From contig JASLJO010000030.1 of the NCBI GenBank assembly GCA_030152505.1, positions 1 through 6,118 of the forward strand: DNA of 6,118 nucleotides, in the 5' to 3' direction. This document shows positions 1 through 4,957 of the stretch, piece after piece. The notes below the pieces were generated by a model that made no database searches, was not told where the DNA came from, and was given only the letters and a program-made list of their open reading frames with translations. Each line of letters starts with the position of its first letter. Position 1 is the first letter of the stretch. A program made the position numbers and the translations under genes. Origin of the DNA: Solirubrobacterales bacterium (GTDB lineage Bacteria > Actinomycetota > Thermoleophilia > Solirubrobacterales > 70-9).

Positions 1-211
1 AGGCGCCGTGGGTCGAGGTGTGGCTGTCGCCGCAGACGATCGTCATCCCCGGCTGGGTGACACCAAGCTCCGGCCCGATCACGTGCACGATCCCCTGGCG
101 CTCTGAGCCCAGCGAGTAGATCGGGATGCCGAACTCCTCACAGTTGCGCTCCAGGGTCTCCACCTGTACGCGCGAGAGCTGGTCGGCGATCATGCGCGCC
201 GCCATCGTGCC
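1..211 (-). pseudogene. leuC: Inverted fragment of a second leuC copy
   Basis: Read on the minus strand from 211 down to 1, this stretch encodes about 70 residues of a 3-isopropylmalate dehydratase large subunit, through the motifs LERNCEEFGIPIYSLGSERQ and VCGDSHTSTHGA. It has no start and runs off the left edge. It mirrors 219-429 without gaps: 20 mismatches by hand count, 17 of them at third codon positions and silent. Only three residues change (Met for Leu38, Gln for Glu42 and Tyr for Phe63, in the numbering of the ORF from 126). That pattern means a separate, functional leuC lineage diverged under purifying selection, so this is not a simple copy of the neighbouring gene. It may be a genuine partial duplication, a second leuC gene cut by the window edge, or a fold-back chimera with a related strain. 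The fragment is certain; its biological reality is not. Confidence 0.8.
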
Positions 212-429
212 CACCGACGGCACGATGGCGGCGCGACTGATCGCCGACGAGCTCTCGCGCGTCCAGGTCGAGACGCTGGAGCGCAACTGCGAGGAGTTCG
301 GCATTCCGATCTTCTCGCTGGGTTCCGAGCGACAGGGCATCGTCCACGTGATCGGCCCGGAGCTGGGCGTCACTCAACCGGGCATGACGATCGTCTGCGG
401 CGACAGCCACACCTCGACCCACGGCGCCT
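1..429. repeat. Long imperfect inverted repeat centred at 215
   Basis: Every base i in 1-210 lines up with base 430-i on the other strand, giving arms of about 210 bp with about 90% identity and no indels. The centre is a short hairpin native to leuC, GTGCC (207-211) and GGCAC (219-223) with a 7-nt loop. The outer 46 bp of the arms (1-46 against 384-429) are identical, as are the innermost 16 bp (195-210 against 220-235). Such a head-to-head join through a short hairpin is typical of fold-back template switching, in the cell or during library preparation. The differing arms require two different leuC templates. Confidence 0.9.
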
Positions 430-1415
430 TCGGCGCGCTCGCCTTCGGCATCGGCACCTCCGAGGTCGAGCACGTGCTGGCGACGCAGTGCATGGTGCAG
501 AAGCGGCCGAAGACGATGCGCATCCTCTACTCGGGCGAGCTGCATCCGGGAGTGACGCCGAAGGATCTGATCCTGGCGACGATCGGCCGCCTCGGCACCG
601 GTGGCATGGTCGGGCACGCGGTCGAGTACGCCGGTCCGGCGATCGAGTCGCTCTCGATGCCGGGACGGATGACGGTCTGCAACATGACGATCGAGGGCGG
701 CGGTCGGGCCGGGATGATCGCTCCCGACGAGACGACTTTCGAGTGGGTGCGCGGAAAGGCGGCCGCACCAGAGGACTTCGACGCCGCGGTCGAGCGCTGG
801 CGCCGGTTGCCAAGCGAGCCCGGCGCCGAGTTCGACACCGAGTTCGAGATCGACGCGGCCGACATCTCGCCGATGGTCACCTGGGGGACCAATCCCGGGA
901 TGGTGGTCGAGGTGACCGACTCGGTTCCCGACCCGGCGACGATGGACTCGCCCGCAGACCGCGAATCGGCCGAACGGGCGCTCGCCTACATGGCCCTGAA
1001 GCCCGGCACGCCGATGACCGAGGTGAAGCCCGAACGGGTCTTCATCGGCTCCTGCACCAACTCCCGGGTCGAGGACCTGCGCGAGGCGGCGGCGATCGTC
1101 GACGGCCGCAGGGTCGCCGACTCCGTGCGGGCGATGGTCGTGCCTGGCTCCCAGCAGGTCAAGGCCGAAGCGGAAGCGGAGGGCCTGCACGACGTCTTCC
1201 GCTCCGCCGGCTTCGAGTGGCGCGAGGCCGGCTGCTCGATGTGCCTGGGGATGAACCCCGACATCCTGATCGAGGGCGAGCGCTGCGCCTCGACCTCGAA
1301 CCGCAACTTCGAGGGACGCCAGGGAAAGGGCGGGCGCACCCATCTGGTCAGCCCGGAGATGGCCGCGGCGGCGGCGATCGAGGGACACTTCGTCGACATC
1401 AGGGATTGGAGCTGA
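207..1415 (+). CDS. leuC: 3-isopropylmalate dehydratase large subunit (5'-truncated)
   Basis: LeuC pairs with LeuD to isomerise 2-isopropylmalate to 3-isopropylmalate through a [4Fe-4S] cluster, in the cytoplasm. It can also hydrate/dehydrate citramalate-derived acids. Family motifs visible are VPTDGT, HVIGPELGVTQPGM, VCGDSHTSTHGAFGALAFG, APDETTF and GTNPG. The three cluster cysteines are codons 1053-1055 (in IGSCTNSR), 1233-1235 and 1242-1244 (in GCSMCLGMN), followed by CASTSNRNFEGRQGKGGRTH. The recognisable protein begins at the Val codon at 207 and runs 402 residues. E. coli LeuC has 466, so about the first 64 residues are missing, including the conserved segment ending MDHN. The frame stays open upstream to an ATG at 126, but those 27 codons are antisense of the inverted copy and have no LeuC similarity; an annotated start at 126 would be spurious. 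The downstream part looks fully functional. leuD starts 2 nt after the stop. Confidence 0.95.
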   Translation: MPTDGTMAARLIADELSRVQVETLERNCEEFGIPIFSLGSERQGIVHVIGPELGVTQPGMTIVCGDSHTSTHGAFGALAFGIGTSEVEHVLATQCMVQKRPKTMRILYSGELHPGVTPKDLILATIGRLGTGGMVGHAVEYAGPAIESLSMPGRMTVCNMTIEGGGRAGMIAPDETTFEWVRGKAAAPEDFDAAVERWRRLPSEPGAEFDTEFEIDAADISPMVTWGTNPGMVVEVTDSVPDPATMDSPADRESAERALAYMALKPGTPMTEVKPERVFIGSCTNSRVEDLREAAAIVDGRRVADSVRAMVVPGSQQVKAEAEAEGLHDVFRSAGFEWREAGCSMCLGMNPDILIEGERCASTSNRNFEGRQGKGGRTHLVSPEMAAAAAIEGHFVDIRDWS

Positions 1416-1417
1416 GC

Positions 1418-1981
1418 ATGCGACCGATAGACGTGATCGAGGGCAAGGTCTCGGTCCTCGACAGGGCCGACGTGGACACCGATCAGATCATCCCCAAGCA
1501 GTTCCTCAAGCGGGTCGAGCGCACCGGCTTCGGCGAGTTCCTCTTCTACGACTGGATCCGCGATGGCGAGATCGAGCTGGCGCCAAACCCGATCCTCGTC
1601 GCCGGGCGCAACTTCGGCTGCGGCTCCTCGCGCGAGCATGCGCCATGGGCGCTGGAGGACTTCGGCTTCGAGGCGATCGTCGCACCGTCCTTCGCCGACA
1701 TCTTCTACGTCAATTGCACCAAGATCGGCCTCCTGCCGGTCGAGCTGGACGAGGAGCACTGCCGGGCGGTGGCGGAGGCGGGCCAGGCACGGATCGACGT
1801 CGACGATCAGACGGTCACCTGCGCCGGCGGCGTCTTCGAGTTCGAGATCGAGCCCGACGTGCAGCACCGGCTCCTGCACGGGCTCGACGACATCGGCATC
1901 ACCCTGGAGAGCGCAGGCGCGATCGACGAGTTCGAGGCGGCGCAGGGCGCCGCCGCCGGGCCGATCACGACGGCGCTATGA
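1418..1981 (+). CDS. leuD: 3-isopropylmalate dehydratase small subunit
   Basis: LeuD is the swivelling small subunit that closes the isopropylmalate isomerase active site over the LeuC cluster. The 187-residue product has DTDQIIPKQFL (20-30), RTGFGEFLFYDW (35-46) and the substrate-loop motif GCGSSREHAPWAL (67-79), all standard for bacterial LeuD, and then PSFADIFYVNCTKIGLLPV (90-108). The length is slightly under E. coli LeuD (201). The start ATG is fixed by the 2-nt gap after the leuC stop and by GGAG at 1408-1411, 6 nt upstream. The stop TGA (1979-1981) overlaps the methyltransferase ATG (1978-1980). The tail after about residue 170 is Ala-rich and not conserved. Besides leucine synthesis, the LeuCD pair would be expected to convert citramalate to 3-methylmalate via citraconate, as cimA is in the same cluster. 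Confidence 0.97.
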   Translation: MRPIDVIEGKVSVLDRADVDTDQIIPKQFLKRVERTGFGEFLFYDWIRDGEIELAPNPILVAGRNFGCGSSREHAPWALEDFGFEAIVAPSFADIFYVNCTKIGLLPVELDEEHCRAVAEAGQARIDVDDQTVTCAGGVFEFEIEPDVQHRLLHGLDDIGITLESAGAIDEFEAAQGAAAGPITTAL

Positions 1982-2760
1982 GCGCTCCCGGCGATATGCC
2001 GCCGATCAATACCGGCCCCCTCGAGTGGGATGCCGACACCTACGACGCGGTCTCCGACCCGCAGTTCGAATGGGGCGTCGAGGTCCTGGGGCGGCTCGAG
2101 CTGCGCGGCGACGAGTCGGCGATCGACGCCGGCTGCGGCTCGGGCAAAGTCACCGAGGAGCTGCTCGGGCGCATACCCGAGGGCCGACTCCTCGCGGTCG
2201 ACGGCTCGGAGGCGATGATCGCCAAGGCGCGGGAGCGACTGGGGGAGAGGGCGACCTATCTCGTCGCCGACCTCTCCGAGCTGGAGGTCGAGGAGCAGGT
2301 CGACCTGATCTTCTCGACCGCGACCTTCCACTGGATCGCCGACCACGAGCGCCTTTTCGGGCAGCTGCGGACGGCGCTGAAGCCCGGTGGGCGCCTGGTC
2401 GCGCAGTGTGGCGGCCTGGGCAACGTCGCCGAGCACGCGCAGGCGATCGCCGAGGTGACGGGGCGTCCGGAGTTCGCCTCCCACCTGACGCAGATGACCG
2501 GCATGTGGAACTTCGCCGCGCCCGACGAGACCGAGGCGCGGCTCCTGGGCGCCGGCTTCAGCGAGGCGCGTTGCTGGCTGCAACCCAAGCCGGTGACCCC
2601 GCCCGATCCCCTCGCGTTCACCTCGACCGTCACCCTCGGCCCGCTCCTCGCCCAGCTCCCCGACGACCTCCGCCGCCCCTTCGCCGAAGCGATCCTCGCA
2701 GCGTCCCCCCAGCCCCTCACCCTCGACTACGTCCGCCTCAACATCGAGGCCACCGCCTAG
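1978..2760 (+). CDS. Class I SAM methyltransferase, trans-aconitate methyltransferase-like
   Basis: This 260-residue cytosolic protein has a Rossmann-type class I methyltransferase fold. Seen directly: SAM motif I IDAGCGSGK (49-57), the acidic residue after strand 2 in AVDGSEAMI (73-81), ADLSEL (97-102), the post-II/III block DLIFSTATFHWIADHERLF (109-127) and LKPGGRLVAQ (134-143). The order and the block ending HW.ADHE.LF resemble E. coli Tam, which has DLIFANASLQW at the same place. Tam methylates trans-aconitate, an inhibitor of aconitase-family enzymes, and the yeast counterpart Tmt1 acts mainly on 3-isopropylmalate. Lying between leuD and leuB, this enzyme may methylate an intermediate or by-product of the LeuCD reaction, but the substrate is inferred from context only. 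Its ATG overlaps the leuD stop (ATGA) and has no clear Shine-Dalgarno, so translation is probably coupled; an ATG at 1996 is a weaker alternative. The last 60 codons are strikingly C-rich and G-poor. An unrelated UbiE-type substrate cannot be excluded. Confidence 0.85.
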   Translation: MSAPGDMPPINTGPLEWDADTYDAVSDPQFEWGVEVLGRLELRGDESAIDAGCGSGKVTEELLGRIPEGRLLAVDGSEAMIAKARERLGERATYLVADLSELEVEEQVDLIFSTATFHWIADHERLFGQLRTALKPGGRLVAQCGGLGNVAEHAQAIAEVTGRPEFASHLTQMTGMWNFAAPDETEARLLGAGFSEARCWLQPKPVTPPDPLAFTSTVTLGPLLAQLPDDLRRPFAEAILAASPQPLTLDYVRLNIEATA

Positions 2761-2812
2761 ACGTGCCGGTGCTGCGGTGTCCTATATGACCTCGGCGCAC
2801 CGGCACGTCTAG
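2757..2812. repeat. Perfect 16-bp inverted repeat between methyltransferase gene and leuB
   Basis: The arms CTAGACGTGCCGGTGC (2757-2772) and GCACCGGCACGTCTAG (2797-2812) are perfect complements separated by 24 nt. The left arm contains the methyltransferase stop codon TAG (2758-2760), and the right arm ends 12 nt before the leuB start. In RNA it would form a strong stem, but no U-run follows, so it is not a standard terminator. The right arm overlaps a candidate -10 element for leuB, which fits an operator or a transcript-processing/stability hairpin. It is the strongest non-coding signal outside the leuC inversion. Confidence 0.85.
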
Positions 2813-2815
2813 AGT
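2786..2815 (+). promoter_or_regulatory. Candidate leuB promoter
   Basis: ATGACC (2786-2791; 4 of 6 to TTGACA) and TAGAGT (2810-2815; 4 of 6 to TATAAT) are 18 bp apart. Transcription would begin about 7 nt after the -10, close to 2822, only 3 nt before the leuB GTG. No Shine-Dalgarno is visible upstream of that GTG, which agrees with a leaderless or near-leaderless message. Both hexamers are imperfect, so this is a moderate-to-weak call. The -10 overlaps the right arm of the inverted repeat. Confidence 0.35.
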
Positions 2816-2824
2816 GCGGCGCTC

Positions 2825-3901
2825 GTGAGTGGGCCCCCCCACATAGTGCTGCTGCCCGGCGACGGGATCGGGCCGGAGATCATCGCCGCGGCGAGGAAGC
2901 TGCTCGAGGCGCTGGGGGAGTTCGAGTTCGAGGAACGGCTGATGGGGGGCTGCTCGATCGACGAGCATGGCGTCGCCCTCACCGAGGAGGTGCTGGAGGC
3001 GTGCAGGGGATCTGACGCCGTGCTGCTGGGCGCCGTCGGCGGGCCGAAGTGGGACACGACTGACCCCGACGCGCCGCGGCCCGAGCAGGGCCTTCTCGGC
3101 CTGCGCAAGGGGATGGGCCTCTACGCCAATCTGCGGCCGGTGCGACCCAGCCCGGCGCTGGTCGGCGCCAGCCCACTGCGCGAGGAGCGGATCGCGGGGA
3201 CCGACCTGCTGGTCGTGCGCGAGCTGACCGGCGGCATCTACTTCGGCGATCGCGGGCGCGACGGCGACTCGGCCCATGACACCTGCGAGTACTCGGTCGG
3301 TGAGATCGAGCGGATCGCCCGCGCCGGCTTCGCCGCCGCGCAGCGGCGCGCCGAGGGCGGCGGCAACCGAGCGCGAGTGACCTCGGTCGACAAGGCCAAC
3401 GTGCTCGAGACCTCGCGCCTCTGGCGCGAGGTCGTCAGCGGCCTCGCCGGCGAGTACCCAGACGTCGAGCTCGACCACCTGTTGGTCGACAACGCCGCGA
3501 TGCAGCTCGTCTCGCGGCCCGCGGACTTCGACGTGATCGTCACCGAGAACCTCTTCGGCGACATCCTCAGCGACGAGTCGGCGATGCTCACCGGCTCACT
3601 CGGCATGCTGCCCTCGGCCAGCCTCGGCGAGGGCGGCGCTCCCGGCCTCTTCGAGCCTGTGCACGGCTCGGCTCCCGACATCGCCGGTCAGGGCATCGCC
3701 AACCCGCTCGCCACCTTCCTCAGCACGGCGATGATGCTGCGCCACGGGCTCGACCGGCCGGAGGATGCGGAGCGGATCGAGGCCGCGGTCGACGCCGTGC
3801 TCGAGCGCGGCCTGCGTACGCCCGACCTGCTCAGCAACTCGCCGGCGGAGGTCGAGATCGGAACCGCGGATATGACCGCGGCCGTGCTCGGCGAGCTGTA
3901 G
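2825..3901 (+). CDS. leuB: 3-isopropylmalate dehydrogenase
   Basis: LeuB oxidatively decarboxylates 3-isopropylmalate with NAD+ to 2-oxoisocaproate, and can act on 3-methylmalate to give 2-oxobutyrate in the citramalate route. The 358-residue product matches the family length. Motifs: GDGIGPEII (12-20), LLGAVGGPKWD (67-77), LRKGMGLYANLRPVRP (93-108), the active-site strand RELTGGIYFG (132-141, with catalytic-type Tyr139), VTSVDKANVLETSRLW (185-200, Lys190), VDNAAMQL (221-228, metal-ligand type Asp222), ENLFGDILSDE (241-251, Asp246 and Asp250) and EPVHGSAPDIAGQGIANP (277-294). These favour LeuB over isocitrate or tartrate dehydrogenase. The GTG start gives the usual short lead before the LPGDGIGPE strand; the next in-frame GTG (2846) would cut into that strand. 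No Shine-Dalgarno is evident. A run of seven C (2834-2840) sits just after the start and could hide an indel, although the frame reads correctly. Confidence 0.97.
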   Translation: MSGPPHIVLLPGDGIGPEIIAAARKLLEALGEFEFEERLMGGCSIDEHGVALTEEVLEACRGSDAVLLGAVGGPKWDTTDPDAPRPEQGLLGLRKGMGLYANLRPVRPSPALVGASPLREERIAGTDLLVVRELTGGIYFGDRGRDGDSAHDTCEYSVGEIERIARAGFAAAQRRAEGGGNRARVTSVDKANVLETSRLWREVVSGLAGEYPDVELDHLLVDNAAMQLVSRPADFDVIVTENLFGDILSDESAMLTGSLGMLPSASLGEGGAPGLFEPVHGSAPDIAGQGIANPLATFLSTAMMLRHGLDRPEDAERIEAAVDAVLERGLRTPDLLSNSPAEVEIGTADMTAAVLGEL

Positions 3902-3902
3902 C

Positions 3903-3931
3903 TCGACCTCCCTCGACTCATCGGGCATAAT
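3903..3931 (+). promoter_or_regulatory. Candidate ilvE promoter for a leaderless transcript
   Basis: TCGACC (3903-3908; 4 of 6 to TTGACA) and CATAAT (3926-3931; 5 of 6 to TATAAT) are separated by exactly 17 bp. The start point expected about 7-9 nt downstream falls at 3938-3940, the A of the ilvE ATG. There is no purine-rich ribosome site in the 38-nt gap; the bases just before ATG are TTTCCCGGG. CTCGAC occurs twice exactly 10 bp apart (3902-3907 and 3912-3917), a possible regulator site over the -35. An internal promoter giving leaderless ilvE mRNA is the simplest reading. Confidence 0.55.
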
Positions 3932-3939
3932 TTCCCGGG

Positions 3940-4881
3940 ATGGAGACGGCGGAGCTGATCTGGCAGAACGGCGAGTTCGTGCCCTGGCACGAGGCCACGA
4001 CGCACGTGCTCAGCCACGGACTGCACTACGGCTCGGGCGTCTTCGAGGGCATCCGCTGCTATGAGACCGAGCGCGGCCCGGCTGTCTTCCGCCACAAGGA
4101 CCATCTCGACCGCCTGGCCAAGTCAGCCGAGCTCTACTACTTCGAGCTTCCCTACTCCGGGGAGGAGATAGCCGAGGCAACCCGTGAGCTGATCCGCCGC
4201 AACGAGCTGCGCTCCTGCTACATCCGCCCGCTCGCCTTCCGCGGCTACGGCAACCTCGGCCTCTATGCGACCGATGCGCCAATCGACGTCGTCATCGCCG
4301 CCTTCCCCTGGGGCGCGTACCTCGGCGAGGACGGCCAAAAGCACGGCATCCGGGCGAAGGTCTCGAGCTGGCGGCGCATCGGCTCGGGGGGGTTGATTCC
4401 GCACGCCAAGGCTTCGGGTCAGTACCTCAACTCGATCCTCGCCAAGACCGAGTCGCAGAACGCCGGCTACGAAGAGGCCCTCCTGCTCGACGAGCGCGGC
4501 TTCGTCTGCGAGGGGTCGGGCGAGAACATCTTCCTCGTCCGCGATGGCCAGATCGTCACCCCGCCGCACGTCGCCGCGATCCTCGACGGGATCAATCGAA
4601 AGTCGGTGATCCAGATCGCCCGGGACCTTGGCTACAGCGTGGTCGAGCGGGACATCGCCCGCTCGGAGCTCTATCTCGCCGAGGAGGTCTTCCTCACTGG
4701 AACCGCGGCCGAGCTCGTCCCGGTGCGCGAGATCGACGACCACCCATTGGGCGAGCCGGGTGAGATCACGCGCGTGATCCAAACCAAGTTCCAGGACGCC
4801 CTGCACGGCCGCGCCGAGGAGTACCTGGAGTGGCTCGACTTCATCGAGGTACCGACCGGGCGAATTACGCCTGCCGCCTAG
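3940..4881 (+). CDS. ilvE: Branched-chain amino acid aminotransferase (class IV, PLP)
   Basis: IlvE carries out the reversible last step of leucine, isoleucine and valine synthesis, moving the amino group from glutamate to the 2-oxo acids. The 313-residue protein has the fold-type IV pattern: HGLHYGSGVFEGIRCY (26-41), RLAKSAELYYF (58-68), YIRPLAFRGYGNLGL (94-108), PLP-binding Lys157 in IPHAKASGQYLNS (153-165), EEALLLDERGFVCEGSGENI (178-197) and FLTGTAAELVPV (251-262), which binds the cofactor phosphate in this family. The YIRPLAFRGYGN stretch and the N-terminal YGSGVFEGIR favour IlvE over D-alanine aminotransferase or aminodeoxychorismate lyase. The ATG has no Shine-Dalgarno and lies where the upstream -10 element would start transcription, so it is probably translated as a leaderless mRNA when made from that promoter. 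It lies 38 nt after leuB and 76 nt before cimA, so it can supply the aminotransferase for both pathways of the cluster. Confidence 0.96.
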   Translation: METAELIWQNGEFVPWHEATTHVLSHGLHYGSGVFEGIRCYETERGPAVFRHKDHLDRLAKSAELYYFELPYSGEEIAEATRELIRRNELRSCYIRPLAFRGYGNLGLYATDAPIDVVIAAFPWGAYLGEDGQKHGIRAKVSSWRRIGSGGLIPHAKASGQYLNSILAKTESQNAGYEEALLLDERGFVCEGSGENIFLVRDGQIVTPPHVAAILDGINRKSVIQIARDLGYSVVERDIARSELYLAEEVFLTGTAAELVPVREIDDHPLGEPGEITRVIQTKFQDALHGRAEEYLEWLDFIEVPTGRITPAA

Positions 4882-4923
4882 CGGCTGGCGCTGCGCTGCG
4901 CGCAAGCCGGGCCGAGAGGCCCG
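4882..4923 (+). repeat. Two adjacent hairpins in the ilvE-cimA spacer
   Basis: The first hairpin pairs CGGCT (4882-4886) and GCGC (4888-4891) with GCGC (4900-4903) and AGCCG (4905-4909), with one G-A mismatch and an 8-nt loop. The second pairs CGGGCC (4908-4913) with GGCCCG (4918-4923) around the GNRA-type tetraloop GAGA. They share 2 nt, so the full forms exclude each other slightly. No T-run follows, so intrinsic termination is unlikely; modulation of read-through or mRNA stability is possible. GC-rich DNA forms such stems easily, so function is uncertain. Confidence 0.45.
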
Positions 4924-4945
4924 CGTCCCGGATCATCCTCGTATC

Positions 4946-4951
4946 GAAAGG
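4946..4951 (+). promoter_or_regulatory. Ribosome binding site of cimA
   Basis: GAAAGG ends 6 nt before the ATG at 4958, a good Shine-Dalgarno that fixes the start. It contrasts with leuB and ilvE, which have none, and implies that cimA is translated from a leadered or read-through transcript. Confidence 0.75.
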
Positions 4952-4957
4952 CAACAG

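Noticed and set aside
138..1388. Long minus-strand frame opposite leuC
   Set aside because: High-GC coding DNA leaves antisense frames open; the product is low-complexity and Arg/His/Gly-rich with no recognisable motif, while the + strand gives clear LeuC.
986..1879. Minus-strand frame across the leuC-leuD junction
   Set aside because: It spans two well-supported genes in antisense and has no family features; a GC-driven shadow.
488..1981. Extended leuD starting inside leuC
   Set aside because: The leuD frame is open far upstream, but the extra N-terminus is Arg/Gly/Asp low-complexity sequence from leuC read in another frame. The Shine-Dalgarno and family length set the start at 1418.
1563..2789. 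Plus-strand 408-codon frame across leuD and the methyltransferase gene
   Set aside because: An Arg/Ala/Pro/Ser-rich out-of-frame translation of two real genes with no motif.
2757..2812. Intrinsic terminator after the methyltransferase gene
   Set aside because: The stem is strong, but the loop is 24 nt and the right arm is followed by AGTGCGGCG with no T-run, so a classical terminator is not supported; kept as an inverted repeat.
2834..2840. Frameshift in the seven-C run at the start of leuB
   Set aside because: The frame from GTG 2825 through the run leads straight into the normal LPGDGIGPE strand, so no indel is needed.
3940..4881. D-amino acid aminotransferase or aminodeoxychorismate lyase
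   Set aside because: Same fold type, but these run nearer 270-290 residues and lack the YIRPLAFRGYGN and long C-terminal FLTGTAAELVPV context; the leu/cim neighbours also favour IlvE.
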